Assembly: GCF_017355785.1 (NCBI RefSeq)
Contig: NZ_JAFEWE010000001.1
Location: 496,001 to 560,000 of the forward strand
Length of the DNA: 64,000 nt
From: Desertivirga arenae
Lineage (GTDB): Bacteria > Bacteroidota > Bacteroidia > Sphingobacteriales > Sphingobacteriaceae
Direction: 5' to 3'
The translations under genes were made by a program, and so were the position numbers. Positions 16,833-26,236 of the stretch are shown one piece after another; position 1 is the first letter of the stretch; the number at the start of each line of letters is the position of its first letter. The notes beneath the pieces were generated by a model. The model was not told the origin of the DNA, searched no databases, and saw only the letters and a list, made by a program, of their open reading frames with translations.

Positions 16833-17768
16833 TTAAAGTGTTACAACCACTTTCCCTACTGTTCGTCCGCTTTCAACTTGTGTATGTGCTGCGGCCATTT
16901 CTTCGAAAGGATAAGTACCGGAAACATGGGCTTTTAAAATGCCTTTTTCCAACAGCCCGCCAATTCTTTGCATGTCGGTACCGCTTGATTGTACCAGGAT
17001 GAAATAACCATTCACATCTTTGGCCTTAGCCTTTTCAGTTACTGCTTCATTCAATCCTGTTGGTATACTAATAACAGTGCCTCCCCTTTTTGTAACCAAT
17101 AGCGACTTGTCTATAGTATCACCACCAACGCCGTCCAGCACGAAGTCGAACTCTTCAGGATGAGTTGACCAATCATAAGTTGTATAGTCGATATGTTCAT
17201 CAGCACCTAGCTGCAGAATAAAATCTTTGTTCCTGGCTGAAGACGTGCCGGTAACCTGGGCCCCCAAGTGTTTAGCCAGTTGAACAGCAAAATGACCAAC
17301 ACCTCCCGCAGCTGCATGAACCAGTACTTTTTGCCCGGCCTGCACATTGGCATTGTGTATAAGGGCTTGTAAGGCGGTTAAGGCAGCAAGGGTCGCAGCT
17401 GCGGCTTCTTCATGCGAAAAGTTTGCTGGCTTGATAGCAAGATGCGACGCAGGTGCAACTACGAACTCGGCGTAAGATTTACCATGGCCCGGGAAATTTA
17501 CCATCCCAAAAACTTCGTCGCCTGGTTTGAATTGTTCTGATTTTGATTCTGCAACTACACCAGAAATATCCCAACCGAGTATTAACGGTGTTTGATCTTT
17601 AATGCGACCATACACACCTTTACCTGTACGAGTTTTTATATCTACCGGATTGATGCTGATAGCTTTTACTTTTACAAGGACCTCCCCTGCTTGAATTGAT
17701 GGTATTGCTATTTCCTGAATCTGCAACTGGCTTACCTCGCCAGGATTATTTAAAACGATTGCTTTCAT
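16833..17768 (-). CDS. NADP-dependent quinone oxidoreductase / zinc-free MDR-family reductase
   Basis: 311 aa. Medium-chain dehydrogenase fold: N-terminal GroES-like half and a Rossmann half with AAGGVGHFAVQLAKHLGAQVTGT (about 150-172). The catalytic and structural zinc Cys/His sets are absent, as in quinone oxidoreductase/enoyl reductase-like members. It reduces quinones or reactive carbonyls. It is divergent from an AraC regulator gene 82 bp away, a common arrangement for a regulator and its target. Confidence 0.9.
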   Translation of the reverse strand: MKAIVLNNPGEVSQLQIQEIAIPSIQAGEVLVKVKAISINPVDIKTRTGKGVYGRIKDQTPLILGWDISGVVAESKSEQFKPGDEVFGMVNFPGHGKSYAEFVVAPASHLAIKPANFSHEEAAAATLAALTALQALIHNANVQAGQKVLVHAAAGGVGHFAVQLAKHLGAQVTGTSSARNKDFILQLGADEHIDYTTYDWSTHPEEFDFVLDGVGGDTIDKSLLVTKRGGTVISIPTGLNEAVTEKAKAKDVNGYFILVQSSGTDMQRIGGLLEKGILKAHVSGTYPFEEMAAAHTQVESGRTVGKVVVTL

Positions 17769-17824
17769 AATTTCATCTTTTTAATGAAGCAAAATTATAC
17801 TTGCTAGATTTAATTTAATTGGTA

Positions 17825-17832
17825 TAAATTTG
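17825..17832 (+). promoter_or_regulatory. -7 box TAAATTTG of the AraC gene, with overlapping TATAAAT repeats
   Basis: Perfect TAnnTTTG 18 bp before the ATG at 17851. GGTATAAAT (17821-17829), CATAAATCA and GTATAAATA form three direct repeats at about 10-bp spacing, plausible AraC-type half-sites for autoregulation and control of the divergent reductase. Confidence 0.5.
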
Positions 17833-17850
17833 CCATAAATCAGTATAAAT

Positions 17851-18711
17851 ATGAAGCGCGAAGATCTACATGAACCGTTTTCGATTGAGTACATAACTCT
17901 TGATGAAGGCTCGCGGGACGGACATAAGCACAGCTTTTTCGAATTAGTTTATATTGTAGAAGGAACAGGGATCCAATGCATTAACAAAAGTCAGTTTGCC
18001 TATCATCCCGGTCATATGTTCCTGATCACGCCAGAAGATTGCCACTCGTTCGAAGTTATAACAACTACAACTTTCTTCTATTTGCGATTCAATGACATCT
18101 ACATCAGGGAGTCGGGGATTTTAACAAGTAATGTCCAGAAACTAGAATTTATTCTGCAGAACGCCAATCACAAACCAGGCTGCATTTTGAAGAACATAGT
18201 TGACAAACAAGTGGTGAAGCCGCTGGTTGAGGCAATCATCCGGGAATATGAAACACGCGACATTTATAACCAGGAACTGATCCAACAGTATGTTAATACG
18301 ATGATTGTGCTGGTGGCCCGCAACATTGCTAAGTTTCTTCATCTGGAGCTTTCAGATAATACCGACCAAAGGGCTGCCAACATTTTAAATTTCATACAAG
18401 CTAATATCTACCATCCTGAAAAACTACGTGCAGAGTACTTATGCAAGCATTTCAACGTATCTATTAATTACCTGGGCAAGTATTTTAAACAGCATACCGG
18501 CAGTACTTTACAGAAGTATATTACGCAATACCGGCAAACTCTGATCGAGCACCGCTTACTACATAGTGATAAAAGGCTTGGCGAAATTGTTAATGAATTC
18601 GGCTTTACCGATGAAAGTCACCTGAACAAGTTTTTCAGGAATAACAAAGGAATAAGTCCCAAGACCTTCAGGGTTCAGAACTCTTTGAGAGTTGCAGCAA
18701 TGGGGAGGTGA
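17851..18711 (+). CDS. AraC-family transcriptional regulator
   Basis: 286 aa. N-terminal cupin sensing domain (HKHSFFELVYIVEGTG, YHPGHMFLITPEDCHSFE) and C-terminal AraC HTH pair (about 185-280): YLCKHFNVSINYLGKYFKQHTG and IVNEFGFTDESHLNKFFRNNKGISPKTFR. It is divergent from the quinone oxidoreductase gene and probably regulates it. Confidence 0.92.
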   Translation: MKREDLHEPFSIEYITLDEGSRDGHKHSFFELVYIVEGTGIQCINKSQFAYHPGHMFLITPEDCHSFEVITTTTFFYLRFNDIYIRESGILTSNVQKLEFILQNANHKPGCILKNIVDKQVVKPLVEAIIREYETRDIYNQELIQQYVNTMIVLVARNIAKFLHLELSDNTDQRAANILNFIQANIYHPEKLRAEYLCKHFNVSINYLGKYFKQHTGSTLQKYITQYRQTLIEHRLLHSDKRLGEIVNEFGFTDESHLNKFFRNNKGISPKTFRVQNSLRVAAMGR

Positions 18712-19068
18712 TGGAATTATATAAAGTCTTCCAGCATATATAATTGCAAATTTTGTATAATGATTTCACTGTTGTAAGAGAATGTATAAGCTAATCTTTT
18801 GAACAGGTTATTCTGGGTCTCTCTGATGCTTCAAACTTTGGTTTGTAAGCCACTTGTATTTCTGCTACCTCAAATAGTCTGATTTGATTATCCATAATAT
18901 TATGAATTGATTATGGAGCAGCAGCAAGCGTATGGCTAGATTATACGCAAAAGGAAACGGAATAAATGGACATGTGAGCGTTGAACTAAGGGTTTATGCT
19001 GTAGTCTTTTGCAGAGTATATTTAGACACTACTTAAATTTGTGAGATGATTAATAAATAATAATTCAT
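18712..19068. other. Intergenic stretch without recognised content
   Basis: AT-rich and multiply stopped in all frames. Together with the broken small gene at 19069-19241 and the integrase remnant at 20260-20457 it looks like decayed accessory DNA. Confidence 0.45.
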
Positions 19069-19241
19069 CTAGATCTTATCATATTGGACAAAAAAATCAA
19101 ACATCAAAAACCCATCCTGTTGCTTAACCTCCCAGGTAGTCAATGAATTACTTTCAACATCAGTATAGGACTGCTCTATAAATTCTACTATTTGCCCAAT
19201 AACCAGATAATAGCATACATATTTTTTTGTTGCTTGTCCAT
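19069..19241 (-). pseudogene. Small gene frameshifted at a run of seven A
   Basis: The minus strand from ATG at 19241 reads MDKQQKN and stops after 17 codons. The other frame, entered by one extra A in the A7 run (19222-19228 on the plus strand as T), continues KYVCYYLVIGQIVEFIEQ and on to a stop at 19069. That gives a coherent 57-aa protein with balanced, coding-like composition. The 173-bp span is one base short of 58 codons. It could be decayed, phase-variable through the homopolymer, or a sequencing error. I do not recognise the family. Confidence 0.45.
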
Positions 19242-19397
19242 GGTTTTAGGCTGTAAGTTGATACTGAAAATCTATAAAGCTACAAACTTGTGATTGTGAC
19301 AGATTTATATTAGGATAACTGCAAAGGTTCTACCGGATTGCATTTTCTTGTAATTCCCTAAATAAGTACAGGATTGATCGATGGCAGAGAATCAGCA

Positions 19398-20018
19398 TTA
19401 TAGAGATTTAAGCTCTCTTACTAGGTTAATTCTAGCCTGTTCTTCAAATCTATGGTGGAAGTAATCCGTTTTATAAATCTTGGCCATTTGCAAGAAGTGT
19501 TTCAAGACCTTTTTCCTACCAGGATAATAAATACCATCTGAAAAGATGGAGTATTCTGAGCGTATATTTTGGTAATAAGCAGAATAACTATCCCAATCCG
19601 AGCCTAGTATTGATAAGTCAGCATCAGTAAAAAGGTTAGTGTCGCTATCTGAACTGGTGAGATGACCTTTGGTTGCTAATATTTGCTTTTTACACTTGTA
19701 AATCCTTTCGTCTACTAGCCCTATCCTTCTTAAACGTTCTGCTGCAAACTCAGCACTCTGTTCTTCATTTTTATCAGATGATGGATCATAAATAACATCG
19801 TGATAAATGATAGAGAAGACCATCAAATCAAAATCTTCAATAAGCTCCTTTACACCATTGAGTAGAGAGAAGAGATTGTCTAGATGACCGAGATTGTGAT
19901 AATATCTGTTAGAGTTTTTATAAGCAAGTTCAATCTCTGACCAAAGTTCATGCATTAAGCTTTCATCGTCTGAATAGCTTGATGTCATAGATAGGAATAC
20001 TTCTTTGATGTTATTCAC
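19398..20018 (-). CDS. HD-domain predicted metal-dependent phosphohydrolase
   Basis: 206 aa from a GTG start; an internal ATG at 19988 is the alternative. Conserved motifs are YYHNLGHLDNL (about 38-48), IIYHDVIYDPSSDKNEEQSA (about 70-90) and DADLSILG (about 130), matching the COG4339-type HD hydrolases often mis-annotated as receptor-like proteins. Metal ligands H, HD and D are all present. Substrate unknown; cytosolic. Confidence 0.85.
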   Translation of the reverse strand: MNNIKEVFLSMTSSYSDDESLMHELWSEIELAYKNSNRYYHNLGHLDNLFSLLNGVKELIEDFDLMVFSIIYHDVIYDPSSDKNEEQSAEFAAERLRRIGLVDERIYKCKKQILATKGHLTSSDSDTNLFTDADLSILGSDWDSYSAYYQNIRSEYSIFSDGIYYPGRKKVLKHFLQMAKIYKTDYFHHRFEEQARINLVRELKSL

Positions 20019-20259
20019 TAATCATCAAGTTAAAGGTGAATTAGTTTGTTTTTTATAAGTACTAAAGCTTTCTGGATTCAAGCCAACTTAAACAATCAGC
20101 TTTTACAAAAGCTCCTGCTAAATAAGGAGTATTTCTTCAATCTTATCGTCAATTCTAGCTGAAGTAAAGAATTTCTAATATTGTTTATCTAATATAGGTA
20201 TTGGTATCAGTAAAACAAGAAACCCCAAGCTGATTAAGCCAAATCCAATAGATCCTTCT

Positions 20260-20457
20260 TCAACCGAAGATTAATGGTTTTATAAGACGCATGTTTCTTT
20301 CTAGCTTGCTTGCATTTTCATCCCAGTCCTCCTCCCTCAAGGAAATTCCTGTTGAGCCATTTGTTTTCTTTCTCTTGTAGCAGAGCAAGTAATTTAAAGG
20401 GTAAATGCAGTCTTTCTTGGGTCTTCTTCGGTCTAAAAATAGTTTAATTGAAACCAT
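20260..20457 (-). pseudogene. Tyrosine integrase remnant, Arm DNA-binding domain only
   Basis: 65 codons. MVSIKLFLDRRRPKKD, YPLNYLLCYKRKKTNGSTG and ISLREEDWDENASKLERN match the N-terminal Arm domain of Bacteroidota site-specific integrases (usual full length about 400 aa). The frame stops after IKPLIFG, and no SAM-like core or catalytic domain follows downstream on this strand. It lies 200 bp from two tRNA genes, the usual attachment targets, and is best read as the scar of a lost integrative element. Confidence 0.7.
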
Positions 20458-20657
20458 GAGCTTTGTTCCTTATGGGCACTTTGCGTCGGTTTGTGCATGA
20501 ATTTCATATGCAATTGTAGTAGAAATCGAAGCTAGTGAAACTATATGAGCGAATTAAGAATAATGCATGTGCATGCAGTTTGCCTGCACTCTTCAAACTT
20601 TTTTACTTTTCCTCTTGCAAATACTCATTCAATTCCTCATACTTGCAATCTCTTAAA

Positions 20658-20735
<78 letters not shown>

Positions 20736-20743
20736 AAACCACT

Positions 20744-20770
20744 GCCCTTCTTGTTCCGAAGGGCTTTTTT
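20744..20770 (+). terminator. Rho-independent terminator between the tRNA genes
   Basis: Perfect 7-bp stem GCCCTTC/GAAGGGC with a 7-nt loop and six T, 8 bp after tRNA-Ala. tRNA-Val starts 3 bp later, so the second tRNA needs read-through or its own promoter. Confidence 0.75.
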
Positions 20771-20773
20771 AAT

Positions 20774-20848
20774 GGGAGTTTAGCTCAGCTGGTTTAGAGC
20801 ACTACCTCGACAAGGTAGGGGTCACTGGTTCGAACCCAGTAATTCCCA
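20774..20848 (+). tRNA. tRNA-Val(GAC)
   Basis: 75 nt to the discriminator base. Acceptor GGGAGTT/AATTCCC, D-arm AGCTCAGCTGG, anticodon stem CTACC/GGTAG with loop TCGACAA giving anticodon GAC, and T-arm GGTTCGAACCC. The 3' CCA is not encoded (genomic ACA), unlike the neighbouring tRNA-Ala. Confidence 0.93.
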
Positions 20849-20989
20849 CATATATTTCTACTAATTTCCTACCTGAACATAAGCGCATCACCTACTTTAT
20901 ACAATTCTAAAGATTTTATTTCCATTTACGTTTTTTTGTAAACCTGTAAAAACATTTCCCATCCTCCATCCCTTAATAAATTTTAGTTG

Positions 20990-21047
20990 ATAAATTGTTT
21001 TGGACTGGCGAACCCACCAGTAATTGGTATGGCTGGTGGGTTATTTA
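20990..21047 (+). ncRNA. Predicted small hairpin RNA, copy A
   Basis: GTTTTGG at 20997-21003 is followed by a 10-bp hairpin (21011-21020 with 21033-21042) and an AT-rich tail ATTTATTTTTAT. It aligns with copy B at 34002-34055: same GTTTTGG lead, same arm and loop lengths, loop AAyTGGTA, and compensatory stem change C-G to T-A. The promoter is weak (TTTAGTTG at 20982). It may instead be the leader of the DUF6965-like gene, but a separate -7 box follows it. Confidence 0.5.
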
Positions 21048-21051
21048 TTTT

Positions 21052-21059
21052 TATCTTTG
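21052..21059 (+). promoter_or_regulatory. -7 box TATCTTTG directly before the DUF6965-like gene
   Basis: Perfect TAnnTTTG only 5 bp before the ATG at 21065, implying an almost leaderless transcript that starts after hairpin copy A. Confidence 0.5.
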
Positions 21060-21064
21060 CATTG

Positions 21065-21292
21065 ATGAGCGCAGAACTACAGGAACTAAAAGATTTTTTC
21101 AATTCAGTTGAATTACCTAAAGGAAAATTTAGTGTAAAGCCGGGGGAGTACATTGAAGATGCTTACACTTGTATCGAAACCGCTTTCACTACACTCGAAA
21201 TCCATCATTCCAATACTTCTTTTGCCGGTTACTGGGAACGGCTTCACCGAATCAAAGCTTATATAGAGGAAAATCAGCAGCAGGCTGGTTAA
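21065..21292 (+). CDS. Small protein, DUF6965-like
   Basis: 75 aa. MSAELQELKDFFNSVELPKGKFSVKPGEYIEDAYTCIETAFTTLE resembles the DUF6965 pattern (helix, E-LP-x-P, L-P-G/A-x-x-I-x-D, then a helix and a YxxRLxRIK motif; here YWERLHRIK). The frame extends upstream to 20987 but would run through the hairpin; ATG 21065 is preferred. Function of the family is not known. Confidence 0.65.
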   Translation: MSAELQELKDFFNSVELPKGKFSVKPGEYIEDAYTCIETAFTTLEIHHSNTSFAGYWERLHRIKAYIEENQQQAG

Positions 21293-21411
21293 ATGGCTAA
21301 CAAAAGCGCCCTTTAACGTCAATCAACTCTCCTTTGTTACCAAAAACTTCTTCTATTAATTTATTCTCTCCCAAGCCTAACTATTTATAAACTAAGCCGT
21401 AACAGGTGAAG

Positions 21412-21723
21412 ATGAATAGGGCAGAGCTGGCTGTAAGGGATATTTCCGGGGGACTTAAAGAAGCGGATTTTGTATTGAAGGGCGACCTTGTTATACGGAA
21501 TGTGACTGAATTTAAGGCTGCATTTCTTGATGCTGAAGCTAAATATACCTCCCTCAATTTTATTTTTGAAGATATTACCAGGATTGACATTCCTTTTATT
21601 CAACTACTCGTTGCTCTGAAAAGAAATCCGGGAATTAAAGTTTCATTCCAATTTGAAAAAGGTGATTACCTAAATAAATGGTTTGCTATGGCAGGCCTGC
21701 CGAAAGGATTCTTTGAACAATGA
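21412..21723 (+). CDS. STAS-domain protein of the chemosensory operon
   Basis: 103 aa. Single STAS fold: GDLVIRNVTEFKAAFLDAEAKY and a DITRIDIPFIQLLVAL segment where phosphorylatable STAS proteins carry D-S-S/A-G; here the Ser is replaced (DIP), so it is probably not phosphorylated at that site. It overlaps cheY by ATGA, so it is translationally coupled. A GTG six bases upstream (21406) is an alternative start. STAS proteins in chemosensory operons are thought to connect signalling to partner-switching; that is inference here. Confidence 0.8.
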   Translation: MNRAELAVRDISGGLKEADFVLKGDLVIRNVTEFKAAFLDAEAKYTSLNFIFEDITRIDIPFIQLLVALKRNPGIKVSFQFEKGDYLNKWFAMAGLPKGFFEQ

Positions 21724-22085
21724 GCAGAACAGTTTTAATAGTAGACGACTCTGACCTGGTAAGGAGAATCCTGGGGTTTACCTTGAAAAAAGAAGGTTAT
21801 ACTACCCTTTTTGGTGCCGATGGAAAAGAAGCATTGTCACTTTTTGACGGGCGGGATATTGACCTGGTAGTGTCTGACTTGAACATGCCGGTGATGGGAG
21901 GATTAGAGATGATCAGGGAAATACGTGAGATGGAGCATTACCGCTTTATGCCTATTGTGCTGTTTGTTTCGGATGCCGGCGCTGACATGGCCCACTTCAT
22001 CCGTTCTTCCGGTGCTACTATCGTATTTGATAAGGACGCCATTAAAGAAAAACTGGCCTCAACCGTAAAAAAACTAATCGGCTAG
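21720..22085 (+). CDS. cheY: CheY-type response regulator
   Basis: 121 aa single receiver domain. Acidic pair DD at 9-10, phosphoacceptor D53 in VVSDLNMP, and conserved Lys in VFDKDAI near residue 105, where the usual KP is KD. The Thr/Ser region reads LFVSDAG. It receives phosphate from CheA, and its output target is unknown because no flagellar motor genes are present. Second gene of the operon; starts inside the STAS stop. Confidence 0.9.
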   Translation: MSRTVLIVDDSDLVRRILGFTLKKEGYTTLFGADGKEALSLFDGRDIDLVVSDLNMPVMGGLEMIREIREMEHYRFMPIVLFVSDAGADMAHFIRSSGATIVFDKDAIKEKLASTVKKLIG

Positions 22086-22086
22086 C

Positions 22087-24060
22087 ATGGATCAGTACAA
22101 ATCATCTTTCACTGAAGAGGCTCATGAACTGATTGCAGAAATGGAAAGCTCATTATTGCAATTAGAACAGAATCCGGACGATAATAACCTAATCCAGCAG
22201 GTGTTCAGAGCCATGCATACGCTTAAGGGTAATAGCTCAATGTTTGGATTTAAGGTGATTGCAGAATTCACGCACCATTTTGAGTCGATCTATGAGTTTA
22301 TCAGAAGTGGTCAGCAAAAGGCTACGAAAGAGATCCTTGATATTTCTTTGGCTTCTCTGGACCATCTTTCGGCTTTAGTGGATGATGACAGTATTTCTTC
22401 TGTAGATGACCAGAAGAAGCACGCTCAATTGACGGCAAAAGTAGTTGCTATTGTAAACGCTATTCAACATACTTCTGCATTCAACCCTACTGAATTAATT
22501 CCTGAAGAACTAAATTCAGAAGATGGTTTGAAAACCTATCTGATCCATTTTCGGCCGCACCGCCATTTCTTTTATAATGGCAGCAATCCGCTCTATTTTA
22601 TAGATGAACTGCAAGCCTTAGGCGAATGCATCATAGAAATTATAACAGATGATATTCCGGCATTTGCGGACATTGATCCTACCTTATGCTACACCTCCTG
22701 GAAGATAAGGCTTGAAACAAAGTCTGATCAGGCGCAGATAAAACAGGTATTCCTTTTTGCCGAACATATTAGTGATTTAGAGATCAGGGAAGAAATGCAG
22801 TTTGATGAGCATATTAAGATTCCTGAACCCTCTACATCTACAGAACAAGCCATAAAAGCTGCTCCCAAAGAGGTAGTTGCCAAGAAAAGCGTGATTTCGA
22901 GTGTACGTGTTCCTTCCGAGCGTCTGGACACCATGATGTCTTTAGTGAGTGAATTGATCACACTTCAGGCGAAGTTGGGAACTCTGGCAGAACATCTTCC
23001 CCACTCGGAACTTTTGTCGGTAACGGAGAATCTGGAGAAGATCTCTACCCGTTTGCGTGATAATGCATTCAGCATGTGTCTACTTCCCATCAATCATATG
23101 CTTACTCCTTTTAATCGTCTGGTACGCGACCTGGCTGATGGATTAAACAAGGAAATTGAGTTTCTTACTGAAGGAACAGAAACGGAGTTGGATAAAAATA
23201 TTATGGAGGGCCTCTCCGATCCGCTGATGCACCTTCTTAGAAATAGTATCGATCACGGAATAGAGGATCCGGAACTGCGTGAGCAGGTTGGGAAACCTCG
23301 TTGTGGCACTATTTTATTTAAAGCCTATTGTTCGGGCACCAATGTGTTTATAGAAATTAAAGATGATGGTAAGGGAATGGACCCTGAAACGATCCGGGAG
23401 AAAGCTATCCAGAAAGGAATTATTGGAAAGGACGAGATCCTGAATGAAAAAGAGATCTTTAATTTGATCTTCCTGCCGGGGTTTTCCACAGCTGAAAAGA
23501 TAAGCGAAATTTCTGGAAGAGGGGTCGGAATGGATGTAGTAAAGCGAAAGATCACCGATATCCGTGGTCAAATAAAAGTTAGTTCTCAACTAAACATCGG
23601 AACTACGATCACTATTAAACTGCCACTAACTGTTTCTATTATTGATGGTCTTTTGGTAAAGGTTAATGATGCCGATTTTGTAATTCCGCTTTCATCGGTT
23701 GACCGTTGTTTTGAACTGCCTGGAGCTAATGTTTTAAACCGCTTTAGCAGTATGGTAGTACTCGACGGCGAGCAGGTCCCTTTTATTAGCTTGGCCGAAG
23801 AATTCTATGGAACAGAGAAAAACGGATTTGCTCAGGAAATTATCCTTGTATATCATGAAGAGCGTAGAGTAGCGCTGTTAGCCGACTATGTAGTAGGGAA
23901 ATTCCAGGCTGTACTAAAGCCTCTGGGCCGCTACTTCCAGGCGATGGAAACTATATCAGGCGCGACCATTTTAGGTGATGGTAGAATCGCCCTGGTATTA
24001 GACACGAGTAAAGTTATTGAGCATTATTCTGTTAAAAAACGATTTGCATTATGTCATTAA
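22087..24060 (+). CDS. cheA: Chemotaxis histidine kinase CheA
   Basis: 657 aa. P1 HPt domain with phosphoacceptor H44 (RAMHTLKGNSSMFGF), a P2-like region around 155-245, P3 dimerisation from about 275, P4 ATPase with N-box HLLRNSIDHGIEDPE, G1 DDGKGMD, G2 GRGVGMDVVK and GTTITIKLPLT, and P5 CheW-like domain to about 650. All catalytic boxes are intact. It begins 2 bp after cheY and overlaps cheW by 10 bp. It phosphorylates CheY and CheB in response to receptor arrays at the inner membrane. Confidence 0.96.
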   Translation: MDQYKSSFTEEAHELIAEMESSLLQLEQNPDDNNLIQQVFRAMHTLKGNSSMFGFKVIAEFTHHFESIYEFIRSGQQKATKEILDISLASLDHLSALVDDDSISSVDDQKKHAQLTAKVVAIVNAIQHTSAFNPTELIPEELNSEDGLKTYLIHFRPHRHFFYNGSNPLYFIDELQALGECIIEIITDDIPAFADIDPTLCYTSWKIRLETKSDQAQIKQVFLFAEHISDLEIREEMQFDEHIKIPEPSTSTEQAIKAAPKEVVAKKSVISSVRVPSERLDTMMSLVSELITLQAKLGTLAEHLPHSELLSVTENLEKISTRLRDNAFSMCLLPINHMLTPFNRLVRDLADGLNKEIEFLTEGTETELDKNIMEGLSDPLMHLLRNSIDHGIEDPELREQVGKPRCGTILFKAYCSGTNVFIEIKDDGKGMDPETIREKAIQKGIIGKDEILNEKEIFNLIFLPGFSTAEKISEISGRGVGMDVVKRKITDIRGQIKVSSQLNIGTTITIKLPLTVSIIDGLLVKVNDADFVIPLSSVDRCFELPGANVLNRFSSMVVLDGEQVPFISLAEEFYGTEKNGFAQEIILVYHEERRVALLADYVVGKFQAVLKPLGRYFQAMETISGATILGDGRIALVLDTSKVIEHYSVKKRFALCH

Positions 24061-24527
24061 GAACGCAGACCGATTCATATTTAACCTTCAATATTGAGAA
24101 AGAGTTGTTCGCCATCAATGTTGGAAGAGTTTTGGAGATCCTGGAGATCCAACCCATTACCAGAGTACCACAGTCGCCTTCCTTTATGCGCGGCGTGATC
24201 AATTTGAGAGGAAATATTCTGCCCGTGGTTGATACACGTATGAGGTTCTCACTCCCAGGATCAGATTTCACTATCGATACCTGCATTGTAGTTTTAAGTA
24301 TTGAAAACAACAAGGAAGCAACACTACTAGGTGTAATAGTAGATGCTGTACAGAAGGTTATCGAGATCAAGGCAGATCAAATTTACCGATCAACAAGCAT
24401 CAGCAGCCATTTTAAAGAAGAATATATAGCTGGCATAGCAAAGGTAGACGAAGAATTTATCATGGTTTTGGATGTGGATAAAGTGTTCTCCACTGAGGAT
24501 CTGCTTTCCAATTCCCAAGAAAACTAA
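24051..24527 (+). CDS. cheW: Chemotaxis coupling protein CheW
   Basis: 158 aa CheW fold: YLTFNIEKELFAINVGRVLEILE, PQSPSFMRGVINLRGNILPVVD and GIAKVDEEFIMVLDVDKVF are the conserved segments. It links the receptor to CheA. It starts within the cheA 3' end. Confidence 0.95.
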   Translation: MSLRTQTDSYLTFNIEKELFAINVGRVLEILEIQPITRVPQSPSFMRGVINLRGNILPVVDTRMRFSLPGSDFTIDTCIVVLSIENNKEATLLGVIVDAVQKVIEIKADQIYRSTSISSHFKEEYIAGIAKVDEEFIMVLDVDKVFSTEDLLSNSQEN

Positions 24528-24574
24528 CATGGAGATAACAAATCTTAATAAAAAAGCCTTCAAAAAATAGCATC

Positions 24575-26224
24575 ATGATCAATAATATTAAAATTTCAAC
24601 CAAGCTATTTATCCTGGTATTCTTTATGTCGATAGCTATTATCGGCACAGGTTTATACGGGGTGAATAATCTCCGTAAAATGGACGCCGCATTCGAGCAG
24701 TTTTACAAGAAAAGGATGATCCCTTTAAATCAATTAAAAGTGATCTCGGATATGTACTCGATAAATATAGTTACCACTATCCATAAATTGAAAAACAAGA
24801 CGCTGAGCTTTAAAGAAGGGAAACGAAATATCGCCCGGGCCCAGGACGTGATTGAGCAGAACTGGAAAGCTTATGAAGCTAATGCTCTGATCAGCGACGA
24901 GAAGAAAGAAGTTGAGCATGTAAAAGAACAATTGGCCAATTCTTATGAATTGTTGGAAACACTGAAAGCGATTACAGAACGTGAAGATATGGAAGCCTTA
25001 AGTGACTTCTCTATCCAGGAGTTTTATCCACAGGTTGATCCAATGGCTGAAGAAATGAGTGAGCTAAGCGCTCTACAACTTTCTTATGCTGATAAGGAAT
25101 ATGCTGAAGCTACAACGCTGTACGAAGAAACCAGAACACAGTCCTACTCGCTAATCTTGGCTGGAGTATTAATTGCAACCGTCATTTCTATACTAATTGC
25201 CAGGAGCATCCATCAAAATATTAAGAATGCCAGCTCTATTATTCACCTGCTCTCTGAAGGTGATCTTACCGTAAATATGGAAGTTTCGCATAAGGATGAA
25301 ATTGGTCTTCTGCTGCATGAACTGAAAGGCATGATCGATAAGTTTAAAAACATCATTACTTACGTTAATTCTGCATCCGATAATATCGTTGCTGCCAGTC
25401 AGGAACTAAGCTCTTCTTCCCAGATGATGTCTGAAGGAGCTACCGAACAAGCGGCCGCAACAGAGCAGGTATCTTCTTCAATGGAAGAAATGGTAGCTAA
25501 TGTGCAGAACAACACAGAAAATGCGCAGCAAACAGAGAAAATAGCGGTGAAGGCGTCGGCAGATGCTTTGGAAGGAAATGAGGCGGTAACAAAAGCAGTG
25601 GGTTCAATGAAAGTGATCGCAAGCAAGATCACAGTTATAACCGACATTGCCCGTCAGACGAATATCCTTGCTTTAAACGCGGCAGTTGAAGCGGCAAGGG
25701 CAGGCGAACAGGGACGAGGATTTGCGGTGGTTGCGGCCGAAGTAAGGAAACTCGCTGAAAAATCGCAGTTAGCTGCAAATGAAATAAACGAGCTTTCGCA
25801 ATCAAGCGTAGGTGTTGCAGAACGTTCCGGAATCCTTTTAAGTCAGATTGTACCAAGCATTCAGCATACCACAAGATTAGTCGAAGAAATCTGCGCCTCC
25901 AGTGTTGAACAAAACTTAGGAGTGGGTCAGATCAATAACGCCATGCAGCAGCTTAATCAGGTTACTCAGCAGAATGCAGCAACCTCGGAAGAAATTGCTG
26001 CCAGTGCCGAGGAACTATCTTCACAGGCCGAGCAGCTTAAAGAGATGGTTTCATTCTTTAAACTGGAAGATGGTATGACGCAAAAATATACGGCTCCAAA
26101 ACTCAGCACTTCTCCCCCCTTCAGAAATAATGTAATTAAATCAGCAGGTTCCTTAGTTCGTCAAAGGTCAAACGGTATAAGTCTGAATATGGACGAACTG
26201 GATAACGAGTACGAGAAATTCTAG
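24575..26224 (+). CDS. Methyl-accepting chemotaxis protein
   Basis: 549 aa. TM1 at about 10-32, a periplasmic four-helix bundle (4HB_MCP type, about 33-190), TM2 about 192-212, HAMP about 215-265, and a signalling domain whose hairpin tip [39 protein letters not shown] is nearly canonical. Glutamine/glutamate pairs in [22 protein letters not shown] and [18 protein letters not shown] are likely CheR/CheB methylation sites. The C-terminal tail ends NEYEKF, without the NWETF pentapeptide. Only receptor gene in this operon. Confidence 0.95.
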   Translation: MINNIKISTKLFILVFFMSIAIIGTGLYGVNNLRKMDAAFEQFYKKRMIPLNQLKVISDMYSINIVTTIHKLKNKTLSFKEGKRNIARAQDVIEQNWKAYEANALISDEKKEVEHVKEQLANSYELLETLKAITEREDMEALSDFSIQEFYPQVDPMAEEMSELSALQLSYADKEYAEATTLYEETRTQSYSLILAGVLIATVISILIARSIHQNIKNASSIIHLLSEGDLTVNMEVSHKDEIGLLLHELKGMIDKFKNIITYVNSASDNIVAASQELSSSSQMMSEGATEQAAATEQVSSSMEEMVANVQNNTENAQQTEKIAVKASADALEGNEAVTKAVGSMKVIASKITVITDIARQTNILALNAAVEAARAGEQGRGFAVVAAEVRKLAEKSQLAANEINELSQSSVGVAERSGILLSQIVPSIQHTTRLVEEICASSVEQNLGVGQINNAMQQLNQVTQQNAATSEEIAASAEELSSQAEQLKEMVSFFKLEDGMTQKYTAPKLSTSPPFRNNVIKSAGSLVRQRSNGISLNMDELDNEYEKF

Positions 26225-26236
26225 TCCTGCTGGAGA

